Positions 44,209-53,776 of a DNA stretch of 64,000 nt are shown here, in pieces (within the stretch, counting starts at the first letter, position 1; each line of letters begins with the position of its first letter). The notes beneath the pieces were generated by a model, which was given only the letters and a program-made list of their open reading frames with translations, searched no databases and was not told the origin of the DNA. A program made the translations under genes and the position numbers. Origin of the DNA: an uncultured bacterium (lineage in GTDB: Bacteria; Cyanobacteriota; Vampirovibrionia; Gastranaerophilales; Gastranaerophilaceae); the NCBI GenBank assembly GCA_946622415.1, contig CAMOPX010000005.1, positions 1 to 64,000 on the forward strand, in the 5' to 3' direction.

Positions 44209-45450
44209 ATGCAGGAATTAAATAATTATTTATTTTCAGATTATAAAACTGATGAAAAAAATCCAAAGTGGCAAAATGCGATTACAAGATTAAATGTTTT
44301 ACCAAATAAACCTTTTGATATTCGTTCGCCTTTTGATAGGGACGGAACAAGAATTCTGCATTCAAATGCCTATAGAAGATTAAAGCACAAAACTCAGGTA
44401 TTCTTTGCAACAAATAATGACCATGTGTGTACAAGAATAGAACATGTAGGTCACGTTGCAAGTATTTCAAAAACAATTTCAAAAGCTTTAGGCTTAGATG
44501 TTTCTTTAGCGGAAGCGATTGCTTTGGGACATGATTTGGGACACAGTCCTTTTGGTCATCACGGGGAAAAAGTTATTGAAAAAATTATGCACAAAAACGG
44601 GTTTAACCAACCTTTTTGGCATGAAAAAAATTCACTGCGTTTTGTTGATTTAATAGAAACACTTCCTAACTACAGCGGATTTAAAGAAAACCTTAATTTA
44701 ACTTATGCTGTTCGTGACGGAATTGTTTGTCACTGCGGAGAAGTTAACGAAAACTCCATAAAACCGAGAGATGAATTTTTTGATTTAAATGAAATCGAAA
44801 AGGGAAAGTGTATGCCCTATACTTATGAAGGCTGCGTTGTTAAAATTTCGGATAAAATTGCTTATTTAGGGCGTGACATAGAAGATGCATATAATTACAA
44901 ATTCTTTGATAAAGAAGATATGTTGACATTGAAACAACTTGCTCAAGAAGTTATGAAAAAGAAAATTAAATTTAAAGATGTAAATACTTCTTCTTTAATT
45001 CATGAATTTATAACGAACCTTTGTAAAAATTCTAATCCAGATATCGGTTTAACTTTTTCATCGGAATATTACGATATGATGAAAAAAATTAAAAAATTTA
45101 ACTACAAAAAAATCTATTCAAATCACAGATTTGAACCTTTCATGAATTATGCAACACTTGTTATAAATTCATTATTCGACTTTTTAAATGAATACTATGA
45201 CGGACGAAATACTTTAACAAAATTAGCCAAATATCAAAAATTTTATCCCACTTTATCTCTTGATTTTTCGGATTGGTTGATAAAATATTCCAATATAGAC
45301 GAAAGACTCCATAAGTTAAGAAAGTACAGAAATATAATCATATATGATATTAATGACGTTATGGATTACAAACAAGCGATAATTGATTATATTTCGGGTA
45401 TGACCGATTCATATGCTATAAAAGCTTATAATGAGCTAATTGAATTTTAG
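44209..45450 (+). CDS. dgt: Deoxyguanosinetriphosphate triphosphohydrolase-like HD protein
   Basis: 413 residues from the ATG at 44209, preceded by gggag; a frame-opening TTG 12 bases earlier overlaps that site. The HD-domain metal ligands are in RIEHVGHVASISK, ALGHDLGHSPFGHHGE (HD near 107) and DKIAYLGRDIEDAY. The family removes triphosphate from dNTPs, usually dGTP, and balances nucleotide pools. The N-terminal RTSFDRDGTRILHS-like segment is present as SPFDRDGTRILHSNAYRR. Confidence 0.92.
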   Translation: MQELNNYLFSDYKTDEKNPKWQNAITRLNVLPNKPFDIRSPFDRDGTRILHSNAYRRLKHKTQVFFATNNDHVCTRIEHVGHVASISKTISKALGLDVSLAEAIALGHDLGHSPFGHHGEKVIEKIMHKNGFNQPFWHEKNSLRFVDLIETLPNYSGFKENLNLTYAVRDGIVCHCGEVNENSIKPRDEFFDLNEIEKGKCMPYTYEGCVVKISDKIAYLGRDIEDAYNYKFFDKEDMLTLKQLAQEVMKKKIKFKDVNTSSLIHEFITNLCKNSNPDIGLTFSSEYYDMMKKIKKFNYKKIYSNHRFEPFMNYATLVINSLFDFLNEYYDGRNTLTKLAKYQKFYPTLSLDFSDWLIKYSNIDERLHKLRKYRNIIIYDINDVMDYKQAIIDYISGMTDSYAIKAYNELIEF

Positions 45451-45482
45451 CAATTTTTTTTATGTTTTGGTTTTGTTGATGT

Positions 45483-46103
45483 ATGAAAATAAATTCAATA
45501 AATAACCTAAATTTTGAAAAACGACTTGTTGCAAAAGCAAAGATAGGACAAAAAGATAATCCTAAAAAAGTAAAAATTTTCCTTATGGACGATGCTGAAG
45601 ATTATTACGAGCTATTCGATAAACTAAATATGCCCGATTGGAAGAGTGGTTGTTATCAAACAGCGTTTCTTCATTCTTTTGCCTGTGAATATGTAAATGA
45701 AAGTTTTCCAAAATCCGATTTTTTTGTTATGGAAAACAATAAGGGAGAAATTGTAACCTTTGCAAATATTACTCACAATTGTAAAAAAAAATCAAGAGGT
45801 GCACATTTAAATTTAATTGAAACTTCACCTGCATTAAAAACATTTAGTCAGGCTAATAAAAATAGAAAATATAAATATGCCGGCGAAACAATGATTGCTT
45901 TATTGGTAAAATTTGCAAAAAAATACAAAGAAAGTTTCATAGATTTGTATTATGATGAAGATGCAAAAGATTTTTATCGGAAACACTGCAATTTTGATGT
46001 TGACGAAGCCAGTGGCACTGCAAAATTATCTCAAGATAGCTATGATAAAATTTTAAAAAGTAATGCAAAACACATAAACAATAGTTTAAAGATATTAGTT
46101 TAA
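45483..46103 (+). CDS. GNAT-like acetyltransferase with F-motif N-terminus
   Basis: 206 residues. Residues 80-180 look like a GNAT fold: FFVMENNKGEIVTFANI, then YAGETMIALLVKFAKKYKESFIDLYYDEDAKDFYRKHCNF, where the last part is typical of GNAT motif B. The acetyl-CoA loop is not canonical, so activity is uncertain. The N-terminus MKINSINNLNFEKR is nearly the same as that of the unrelated AAA ATPase at 58429-59811. Between the dGTPase gene and the convergent bioA; no partner is obvious. Confidence 0.6.
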   Translation: MKINSINNLNFEKRLVAKAKIGQKDNPKKVKIFLMDDAEDYYELFDKLNMPDWKSGCYQTAFLHSFACEYVNESFPKSDFFVMENNKGEIVTFANITHNCKKKSRGAHLNLIETSPALKTFSQANKNRKYKYAGETMIALLVKFAKKYKESFIDLYYDEDAKDFYRKHCNFDVDEASGTAKLSQDSYDKILKSNAKHINNSLKILV

Positions 46104-47455
46104 AATTCTTTTAAAGTTTCAATTGTGCATTCCTTTGCAACTTTAACCGCAAAATCCATATCTTCTTTTTCCATAATCAAGGGAGGATTAAAATATATAA
46201 CATCTCCCAATGGTCTTAAAAGTACGCCTTTTTTAAGTGCTTTTTTATATATTTGATATCCGAGACGTATTTTTGAATCAAAATGAATTTTGTTTTTCTT
46301 GTCTTTTACGATTTCTATAGCATTAATCAATCCTATCGAGCGGACTTCTCCTACATTATCAAGATTTAAAAAGTTTTCTTTTATTAAATTATTAAAATAC
46401 GGCGTTGTCGATTTTAATTGCTCTTGGATTTTACCTTCTTTAAAAATATCCAATACCGCTAAAGCACAACTTGCGCCTAAAGGGTTACCGGCATAAGTAT
46501 GAGAGTGCATAAAGGCTTTTCCTTTAGAATAATCATCATAAAATGCCTGATAAATTTTATCCGTTGTAACAACCGCTGCCATCGGCATATAACCGCCTGT
46601 CAAACCTTTTGAAATACACATAATATCCGGTGATACTCCGGCATGGTTAAATGCAAACATTTTTCCCGTTCTGTAGAATCCTGTTGCAATTTCATCTGCT
46701 ATAAGGTGAATATCGTATTTATTACATAATTCTCTTAATTTTTTCAGATACAATGCAGGATAAATCTTCATACCGGCTGAACCCTGTAACAACGGTTCAA
46801 CGAGTATGGCTGCCGTTTCATCTTTATATTTCTCAAAAGCTTTTTCTGCATAACAGAAACATTCGCATGAACAATTGTCACGATTTTTATTAAAAGGACA
46901 ATGGTAACAATCGGGTGCTTGAACTCTTATTATATCCATTAATATCGGTTTATAAATTTTTGTATAAAGGTCGCATGCACCTGCAGATAGTGCTGCCAAT
47001 GTTTCCCCATGGTATGCATCAGTTAATGCCATAAAACGGGTTTTCTTTGTTTTTCCTGTTTGTTGAAAATATTGAAAACTCATTTTCATTGCCATTTCAA
47101 TAGCGGATGAACCGTTATCGGAATAGTTAAATTTTGATAAACCTTGAGGAACAATCTGTGCTAATCTTTTTGAAAGTTCTATTATCCCTTTATGGGAAAA
47201 ATTTGCAAAAATAACATGCTCTAATGTTTTTGATTGTTTTTGCAAGGCTTCTGATATCTTAGGATTACAATGCCCAAGTAAATTACACCACCAAGAAGAA
47301 ACAACATCTTTATAACATTTTCCTTCGATATCATAAAGGTTTATTCCTTTTCCATGGTCTATTATTATAGGCGGAAGTTCTTCATAGTCTTTCATTTGAG
47401 AACACGGGTGCCATATATACTTTAAATCTTCTTTTTGCCAATCTTCTAAATTCAT
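46100..47455 (-). CDS. bioA: Adenosylmethionine-8-amino-7-oxononanoate aminotransferase
   Basis: 451 residues. A class III PLP aminotransferase that makes 7,8-diaminopelargonate for biotin. Characteristic are WHPCSQMKDYEELPP, VSSWWCNLLGH, DAYHGETLAALS, IADEIATGF and the PLP lysine near 282 (CISKGLTGG). A cysteine-rich insert (about 180-198, reading CYHCPF then NCSCECFC) is not needed for the basic fold and might bind a metal. It lies far from bioB and ends four bases into the convergent GNAT-like gene. Confidence 0.93.
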   Translation of the reverse strand: MNLEDWQKEDLKYIWHPCSQMKDYEELPPIIIDHGKGINLYDIEGKCYKDVVSSWWCNLLGHCNPKISEALQKQSKTLEHVIFANFSHKGIIELSKRLAQIVPQGLSKFNYSDNGSSAIEMAMKMSFQYFQQTGKTKKTRFMALTDAYHGETLAALSAGACDLYTKIYKPILMDIIRVQAPDCYHCPFNKNRDNCSCECFCYAEKAFEKYKDETAAILVEPLLQGSAGMKIYPALYLKKLRELCNKYDIHLIADEIATGFYRTGKMFAFNHAGVSPDIMCISKGLTGGYMPMAAVVTTDKIYQAFYDDYSKGKAFMHSHTYAGNPLGASCALAVLDIFKEGKIQEQLKSTTPYFNNLIKENFLNLDNVGEVRSIGLINAIEIVKDKKNKIHFDSKIRLGYQIYKKALKKGVLLRPLGDVIYFNPPLIMEKEDMDFAVKVAKECTIETLKEF

Positions 47456-47517
47456 AATTTTGTCCTTCCTTTTTTATTCTAGCACCTAAATTTTTTTGCT
47501 ATTTCTTTTTTAAGTTT

Positions 47518-47547
47518 TTGACTTTTAAAGTATATGTAATCTATAAT
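47518..47547 (+). promoter_or_regulatory. Promoter of the flhA operon
   Basis: TTGACT (47518-47523) and perfect TATAAT (47542-47547) with an 18-base spacer. The start is expected near 47554, about 19 bases before the TTG start codon. The boxes are housekeeping type rather than sigma-28 or sigma-54 type. Confidence 0.75.
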
Positions 47548-47572
47548 GTAGATTGAAAGACTGGGTAGAAGT

Positions 47573-49675
47573 TTGGGGAAATTAAAGGACATATTACAAA
47601 ATAACGATATTGTTCTGGCAATAGGCCTTGTTACTATTGTGCTCATGATGATTATCCCAATACCTGCTCAGTTATTGGATTTGTTATTGACTCTCAATAT
47701 TTCTCTATCCGTTTTAATTTTACTTGTATGTCTTTATACTAAAGAACCCCTGGATTATTCAAGTTTTCCTACCATTCTTCTTATTGCGACATTATTCAGG
47801 CTTGGCCTTAATGTTACATCTACCCGTCTTATTTTGTTGCAGGCTAATGCAGGTTCTGTTATTGAATCTTTCGGACAATTCGTAATTGGCGGAAATTATG
47901 TTGTCGGTGCGGTTATATTTATCATACTTGTTATCATTAACTTTATGGTAATTACGGGTGGTGCCGGTCGTGTAGCTGAAGTATCGGCAAGATTTACATT
48001 AGATGCAATGCCGGGTAAACAACTTTCTATCGACGCAGATTTAAATTCAGGTCTTATTGATGAAGCTGAAGCCAAAAGGCGAAGAAAGAACCTTCTTAGA
48101 GAAGCGGATTTTTACGGTACTATGGATGGTGCTTCTAAATTTGTTAAAGGTGATGCGACGGCAGGTATTATTATTACCGCAATAAATATAGTAGGCGGTT
48201 TGATAATAGGTGTTGTGCAATTAAAAATGCAGGCAATGCAAGCATTATCTACATACACAATATTAACGGTCGGCGATGGTCTTGTTTCTCAAATCCCTGC
48301 TTTAATCATTTCAACTGCCACAGGTTTAATTATTTCTCGTGCTTCGGGTTCCGATAATTCTCTTGCGGAAGACATTAAAGCAGAAATGTTCGACAATCCA
48401 AAGGTTTTGGGCATTATTTCAGGCTTGCTTTTATTTATGGGTATTGTCCCCGGCATGCCGACTATTCCGTTTATTGCCATTTCTGCAACAGCAGGCGGTT
48501 TTGCATTTAAGAAATTTAAACAAAAACAAGAAGCTGAGGCGAAAGCAAAACAACAGGAAAAAGAAGCTAAAAAACAGGAAAAACTCGGTAAAAAGCGTAA
48601 AAAAGCAACAAGAGAATCAGTGCTTGAACTTTTAAATATAGAAACTTTGGAAATTGAAATAGGTTATAGGCTTGTCGGTCTTTTAGATATTGAAAAAGGC
48701 GGAGATTTGTTGGATAGAATATCTCAAATAAGAAGGCAAACTGCTCTCGATTTGGGTATTGTGCTGCCTTCGATTAGAGTTCGGGATAATTTGCAGCTTC
48801 CGCCAAATACATATCAAATTAAATTAAAAGGTGTTACGGTTGAAACAGGTGAAGTATATATAAACAGAAGCCTTGCTATGAATTCAATGGGTGGTGCGGA
48901 TGACCCTAACGTTACGGGTATCAATGCAATAGAACCGGCTTTCCACTTGCCTGCGATTTGGATTTTGGATAAAGATAAAGAATATGCAGAATCCGTCGGA
49001 TATACGGTTGTTAGTCCTTCTGCCGTAATTTCTACTCACTTAACAGAAATTATCAAGAAAAATGCGGCTGAAATATTAACCAGAGCTGATGTTCAACAAT
49101 TAATTGATAATTTAAAGAAAGAAGTAAATGAAACCTATGTTAACGATTTAATGAAAGAAATCACGACTGCCGATGTTCAACAAGTTTTACAAAATTTATT
49201 AAAAGAAAGAGTTTCTGTTCGTGATTTAAAAACAATATTGGAAACTATGAGTTTGCAATATAAGATTAACAAAAACTATAACTATTTAACCGAACAAATC
49301 AGAATGGCTTTATCGAGAAGTATATGCAAACAAAACCTGTCTGACACGGGAGAACTTTTTGTTATTACTATGGCACAGGATGTTGAAACAGAAATCGCTA
49401 AAGGTATTAATCCTGATGGTGAAAGCCTGACTGTTCCCCCTGATTTTGTGCAAAAATTGATGCAAAGCTTGAATACTGAGTTTGAAAATGCAATAAAAAA
49501 TACCGGAAATCAACCTGTTATTTTATGCTCTTCACCCATAAGGTTGATTTTTAGACGATTAATTGAAAGAACGTATCCACAAATCACAATTATGTCTTAT
49601 AATGAAGTTACGAACAATGTAAAAGTTAAAACTGTGGGTATAATTCGAGTTAGAGCAGTATCTGCTTCTAAGTAG
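47573..49675 (+). CDS. flhA: Flagellar export gate protein FlhA
   Basis: 700 residues, full length for FlhA. About eight membrane helices fill residues 12-320. The family signature around 140-162 contains RFTLDAMPGKQLSIDADL, followed by EAKRRRKNLLREADFYGTMDGASKFVKGD. A Lys-rich linker (about 320-345) leads to the cytoplasmic four-subdomain ring (about 346-690). It is the energy-coupling gate of the type III export machinery. The start is TTG. No flhB, fliP/Q/R or other flagellar gene is in this window. It leads an operon with cyclic-di-GMP genes. Confidence 0.95.
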   Translation: MGKLKDILQNNDIVLAIGLVTIVLMMIIPIPAQLLDLLLTLNISLSVLILLVCLYTKEPLDYSSFPTILLIATLFRLGLNVTSTRLILLQANAGSVIESFGQFVIGGNYVVGAVIFIILVIINFMVITGGAGRVAEVSARFTLDAMPGKQLSIDADLNSGLIDEAEAKRRRKNLLREADFYGTMDGASKFVKGDATAGIIITAINIVGGLIIGVVQLKMQAMQALSTYTILTVGDGLVSQIPALIISTATGLIISRASGSDNSLAEDIKAEMFDNPKVLGIISGLLLFMGIVPGMPTIPFIAISATAGGFAFKKFKQKQEAEAKAKQQEKEAKKQEKLGKKRKKATRESVLELLNIETLEIEIGYRLVGLLDIEKGGDLLDRISQIRRQTALDLGIVLPSIRVRDNLQLPPNTYQIKLKGVTVETGEVYINRSLAMNSMGGADDPNVTGINAIEPAFHLPAIWILDKDKEYAESVGYTVVSPSAVISTHLTEIIKKNAAEILTRADVQQLIDNLKKEVNETYVNDLMKEITTADVQQVLQNLLKERVSVRDLKTILETMSLQYKINKNYNYLTEQIRMALSRSICKQNLSDTGELFVITMAQDVETEIAKGINPDGESLTVPPDFVQKLMQSLNTEFENAIKNTGNQPVILCSSPIRLIFRRLIERTYPQITIMSYNEVTNNVKVKTVGIIRVRAVSASK

Positions 49676-49682
49676 GTGGTAT

Positions 49683-50291
49683 ATGAAAAAAATTTTATCA
49701 GTTACAAAAGATTTTAAAATAATTCCCGAAAATTTTAAAAATTCAGGCGAATTGGAAATTCTTGAAATAACCGACGACTATATAAAAGCAAGAGTTTTAT
49801 TGGAACCCAAACAAAATATTGAAGATTATTCTGTTGGTGTTAACGTAGAAGTTTTCGGCTCTAACGATTTAGGATTGATTTATTTTGAAACAAAGATTAT
49901 AAAAAGAGAAGATGAAGTTATATACATAAAAACCGTTAGCGACTACAGTATTATTCAAAGACGTGAATATTCACGTGTGTTATTGAAAAAAGGAACCGTA
50001 AATTTTGTTGATTTAGCAGAAGATGCCGTCGTTAGCATTGATGATATTTCAGCAGGAGGAATGAAATTTTTATCTAAAGAAAATCTTGCGCTTGAAAAGC
50101 AGTATAAGATTGAGATTTGTTTGTCAAACAATATGAATATAAATTGTACCTTCCAACCTGTAAGAATCAATAAAGTAGGAAACAATTTTTCTGTTTCAGG
50201 AAAATTTGTTGATTTGGAGAACCTCGACAGAGTTGTACTCGTGCAGTACGCATTTAAAATCAAAATGGAAGAACAAAATAAAGACAGTTAA
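49683..50291 (+). CDS. PilZ-domain cyclic-di-GMP receptor (YcgR-like)
   Basis: 202 residues. The N-terminal half resembles the YcgR-N flagellar brake domain (beta-rich). The C-terminal PilZ domain has both ligand motifs: QRREYSR (near 93-99) and DISAGGMKF (near 121). It should bind cyclic-di-GMP and slow or alter flagellar function. An aggtgg site precedes the ATG, eight bases after flhA, which supports a link with motility. Confidence 0.88.
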   Translation: MKKILSVTKDFKIIPENFKNSGELEILEITDDYIKARVLLEPKQNIEDYSVGVNVEVFGSNDLGLIYFETKIIKREDEVIYIKTVSDYSIIQRREYSRVLLKKGTVNFVDLAEDAVVSIDDISAGGMKFLSKENLALEKQYKIEICLSNNMNINCTFQPVRINKVGNNFSVSGKFVDLENLDRVVLVQYAFKIKMEEQNKDS

Positions 50292-50293
50292 TT

Positions 50294-50644
50294 ATGAATG
50301 AGAGTATATATAAAGACGGAAAAATAAATTATTCAAAATTTTTATCGGCGCTTTTTTCTTCCGTGTCGATGTTTGTTTTGGCAATGTTATGTATTTTAAA
50401 TAATTTATCGCTTGATTTATATAGTACTTTTTTATTATTAAAAGTTACGGTGCCGGGAGCTCTTTCCTTTTGGGTTTTAGGTTATGTAATCGGAAAAAAA
50501 CTTGACGGTTTGAGTAATAATGTCGTGGTAAAGAAGGCTGAAAACGAACAAAAAGCCTATGAAATACCAAGCATGTTTGGCCCTGTTGAACCTCAAACCG
50601 AATTGTCTGATACGGAGGAAACTGATGTTCAAAAAGAAGAATAA
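50294..50644 (+). CDS. Small two-helix membrane protein
   Basis: 116 residues, not recognised. Membrane helices lie at about 14-36 and 45-66. The C-terminal 45 residues are acidic and soluble (TELSDTEETDVQKEE). It begins three bases after the PilZ gene stop and its end overlaps the start of the kinase gene by about 20 bases. Position suggests a component of the same motility or signalling system. Confidence 0.7.
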   Translation: MNESIYKDGKINYSKFLSALFSSVSMFVLAMLCILNNLSLDLYSTFLLLKVTVPGALSFWVLGYVIGKKLDGLSNNVVVKKAENEQKAYEIPSMFGPVEPQTELSDTEETDVQKEE

Positions 50645-52259
50645 GAAAAAAGAAAATATTAAAAAGCAAAAAACAATAAAGCTTGCTTCTTACCTTTCAA
50701 TACTTATCAGTTTTCTTATTTTGACTGTTGTTACTTTGTTTGCTTTTTATACATCGTTGAGCGTTAAAGACATTGCATCAGAATACGAAGGGCAAATTGC
50801 CGAATTAAGACAATTGATGTCCAGAATGGTATTACAATCATTAAATGCTGATAGTAAAAAGAAAGATTTTTCTACTACAAAATCAATAATTAATTTATTA
50901 ATGCACGATGATATGCTTGCATATGCATATATCGAAGACACAACCACAAATCAAACCGTGCATTTAGACCCTGACGATGCAGCAAATTCTACTATTAATA
51001 AAAAATACGATATAAATCTAATCGATCCTATGGAGTATAGCTTGTCTGATAAATATACTCTTTATTTGGGTGTTCCAAAGTCATTTACCTATGAACAATA
51101 TTTGGATAAATCTTTAAGGAGATTGGTTTTTGCATTACCTGTGTTTATATTCTTGGGTGTGCTGATTGCTTTAATTGCAGCTTCAATAATTTCTAAACCT
51201 ATTATCAAACTTTCTCATGCTGCAAAGAAAATTTCCGGCGGTGATTTTGATGCAAAACTTGAAAGTACTAATTTTGATGAAATAAATGACTTGATATATT
51301 CATATAACGAAATGATTTTCCAATTAAACGAATTGTATCAATCGTTGGAATTAAAAGTGCAAGAACGTACTATTGCACTCGAAACAGCTAATTACAAATT
51401 AAAAGAAACTCAAGCAATGATGGTGCATAGTGAAAAAATGCGTTCGTTAGGCGAACTTGTTGCAGGTATTGCACACGAAATCAATAATCCTGTCAACTTT
51501 ATTCATGGCAACATAATGATTTTGCAAAATTATGCCGATGACTTATTCAAACTTATTGATTTATACGAAGAAAATAATTCAAATTTCCCTGTTGATATTA
51601 AGACAAAAATTGAAGCTTTAAAAAAACAAATCGATATCGATTTCTTACGCGGTGATATAAAAGATTTAATCAAAAGTTGTATTGAAGGTACACAAAGAAC
51701 AAAGAATATTGTACTTGATTTGAAGAATTTCTCAAGAATGGAAGAAATGGTTGTGAGCCAAATTGATATTCCAAAAGAAATTGATACAACGTTAAATATT
51801 TTAAATAATAAATATAAAAACAGAATTACGGTTGTAAAAAATTATTCGCCTGAAGTACCAAAAATTGAAGCATATGGCGGACAATTAAATCAAGTATTTA
51901 TGAATATTTTAGATAATGCACAAGATGCAATGGGTGAATCAGGCACATTAACAATAAATCTTGATAAAGTAGATGACAAGATAAGGCTCGAATTTATTGA
52001 CACAGGTGCCGGTATACCCGAAGAAAATCTTAAAAAAGTGTTTGACCCGTTCTTTACAACAAAACCCGTGGGCAAGGGTACAGGGCTTGGTATGAGTATT
52101 TCATACAGAGTTATTAATGACCACCATGGCACAATTAATGTTGAATCAAAATTGGGCAAAGGTACTAAATTTACTATAATACTTCCTATTAATCAACCTT
52201 TAAAAGAACAATTGACGGAAGAAAAAGCTAACGACACTAAAGATAATATCGGAGAATAA
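50625..52259 (+). CDS. Sensor histidine kinase with HAMP domain
   Basis: 544 residues from the ATG at 50625, preceded by acggagg; the open frame extends 66 bases further upstream into the previous gene. A highly basic N-terminus, membrane helix (about 21-45), extracytoplasmic region (about 46-165), second helix (about 167-192), HAMP (about 193-245), phosphoacceptor His near 284 in GIAHEINNPVNFIHGNI, and an NtrB/ZraS-type ATPase domain (QVFMNILDNAQDAM, GKGTGLGMSISYRV). The likely partner is the HD-GYP regulator encoded two bases downstream. Confidence 0.93.
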   Translation: MFKKKNKKKENIKKQKTIKLASYLSILISFLILTVVTLFAFYTSLSVKDIASEYEGQIAELRQLMSRMVLQSLNADSKKKDFSTTKSIINLLMHDDMLAYAYIEDTTTNQTVHLDPDDAANSTINKKYDINLIDPMEYSLSDKYTLYLGVPKSFTYEQYLDKSLRRLVFALPVFIFLGVLIALIAASIISKPIIKLSHAAKKISGGDFDAKLESTNFDEINDLIYSYNEMIFQLNELYQSLELKVQERTIALETANYKLKETQAMMVHSEKMRSLGELVAGIAHEINNPVNFIHGNIMILQNYADDLFKLIDLYEENNSNFPVDIKTKIEALKKQIDIDFLRGDIKDLIKSCIEGTQRTKNIVLDLKNFSRMEEMVVSQIDIPKEIDTTLNILNNKYKNRITVVKNYSPEVPKIEAYGGQLNQVFMNILDNAQDAMGESGTLTINLDKVDDKIRLEFIDTGAGIPEENLKKVFDPFFTTKPVGKGTGLGMSISYRVINDHHGTINVESKLGKGTKFTIILPINQPLKEQLTEEKANDTKDNIGE

Positions 52260-52261
52260 AA

Positions 52262-53332
52262 GTGGATAAAAGATACAGAATACTTATTGTAGATGATGAA
52301 GATGATAATTTGGCTTTGTTATACAGAACTCTTCGTTCGCGATACGACGTAACAAAAGCACATAGCGCAATTGAAGCTCTTGAAATTTTAAACACTCAAA
52401 CCTTTGATTGCATCTTGTCTGATCATAAAATGCCAATTATGGACGGTGTTGAATTTTTAAAAAGAGTAAACGAAATTCAACCAAAAACGATGCGTTTATT
52501 GGTTACTGCATATTCGGATGTTAAAATTTTAATTGACGCAATCAACTATGCAAAAATCTATAGGTACATCAAAAAGCCCTATTCTCCGGATGAATTATTA
52601 ATGATTGTAGAATCAGCTCTTGAATGTTATCAATTAAAGATTGACAACGAAAACTTGATTAACGATTTAAAAGATTTGTTCTCGGGTACTGTAAAAGCAA
52701 TTATTGAAGCACTTGATGCAAAAGATTCGTTTACATTGGGCAGAAGCAGAAGAGTTGCTTTTTATGCTGCAAAAATTGTAAGCAAACTTGCACTCAACCC
52801 AACCGAGGTTAGTCAAATTGAACTTGCGGGATTGTTGCATGATATCGGTATGATTGGGGTTGCAGAAAGTATTTTGAATAAAACTCAAAAGTTGTCCGAT
52901 GAAGAATATGAAAAAATCAAAATGCATGTTCACTATAGTGTAAAAATCTTGGAAGATATTAAACAACTATATGATATAACTGAAATTATAAAGTACCACC
53001 ATGAATATTATAATGGTTGCGGTTATCCGTACGGCTTAAAGGGTGAAGAAATTCCTTTAGGTTCTCGTATTATTGCTATAGCTGATGCGTTCGATTCAAT
53101 GGTTTCAAATCGTGCATACAGAAAAAGTTTAACACCCGATGAAGCCATGGAAATAATTAAACAGTGCGCAGGAAAACAATTTGACCCGAATTTGGTACAA
53201 ATTTTTGAAGCCGTTTTACCTGAGGCATTGAAAGAATTAACAGAACATGAGCAAGATTTTAAGAAGAATGTTTTATCTTCGGATATTCAAAATGAAGTAA
53301 GTTCAAACATAGCTCTTAATCAGCAAAGCTAA
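52262..53332 (+). CDS. Response regulator with HD-GYP cyclic-di-GMP phosphodiesterase domain
   Basis: 356 residues, starting at GTG after ggagaa. The receiver domain has Asp11/Asp12 and phosphoacceptor Asp54 in ILSDHKMPIMDG. The output domain (about 135-325) is an HD-GYP hydrolase: LLHDIGMIGV (near 193), KYHHEYYNGCGYPYGLKGEEIP (HHE near 245) and AIADAFDSMV. It should degrade cyclic-di-GMP, so it opposes the signal read by the PilZ protein of the same operon. Last gene before the hairpin at 53356-53393. Confidence 0.94.
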   Translation: MDKRYRILIVDDEDDNLALLYRTLRSRYDVTKAHSAIEALEILNTQTFDCILSDHKMPIMDGVEFLKRVNEIQPKTMRLLVTAYSDVKILIDAINYAKIYRYIKKPYSPDELLMIVESALECYQLKIDNENLINDLKDLFSGTVKAIIEALDAKDSFTLGRSRRVAFYAAKIVSKLALNPTEVSQIELAGLLHDIGMIGVAESILNKTQKLSDEEYEKIKMHVHYSVKILEDIKQLYDITEIIKYHHEYYNGCGYPYGLKGEEIPLGSRIIAIADAFDSMVSNRAYRKSLTPDEAMEIIKQCAGKQFDPNLVQIFEAVLPEALKELTEHEQDFKKNVLSSDIQNEVSSNIALNQQS

Positions 53333-53355
53333 TTGTTATTTTAAATTTTTTCAAC

Positions 53356-53393
53356 ACAAAATCTACCTAACAGAATTGATAGGTAGATTTTGT
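53356..53393. terminator. Hairpin between the HD-GYP gene and the small exported protein gene
   Basis: A perfect 13-bp stem, acaaaatctacct with aggtagattttgt, with a 12-base loop, located between two convergent genes. No long T-run follows, so termination is likely but not as certain as elsewhere. Confidence 0.65.
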
Positions 53394-53407
53394 TATAAAT
53401 AAGATTT

Positions 53408-53695
53408 CTATTTGTTTCTTCTGAAAATACTTCTTCTGAAAGGAATCCAAGTTTTTGTTGCTGTATTGGATGTGAAGTGTCCTGAATTAACTACTTTTGA
53501 TGTAAAAGATTGTTTTTCGTTTTCTGATTCCACTTCTTCAACTTCCTTGAATTGCTCATCGCTGATGTTGAATGAATTTTCATCAAAGTTGTAATCGTAA
53601 TTTGTGTCGTTGTACGTATTCACTTCTTTTGCGGCAATACTTTGAGGATACAATAGTAATGCACTGAACATAAGTAATGTTATGATTTTAAGCAT
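53408..53695 (-). CDS. Small exported protein
   Basis: 95 residues. A signal peptide (1-22, ending IAA) precedes an Asn/Asp/Glu-rich middle and a basic C-terminus (RRSIFRRNK). A strong aggagg ribosome site lies before the ATG, indicating real expression. No family is recognised. A charged, disordered periplasmic or surface protein is likely. Confidence 0.65.
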   Translation of the reverse strand: MLKIITLLMFSALLLYPQSIAAKEVNTYNDTNYDYNFDENSFNISDEQFKEVEEVESENEKQSFTSKVVNSGHFTSNTATKTWIPFRRSIFRRNK

Positions 53696-53776
53696 GTTCG
53701 CCTCCTAAATATAAAATACCATTTATTTTAAAAAAATCAACAAAAATTAATAAAAATTTAAATTTGTTAACACCTG

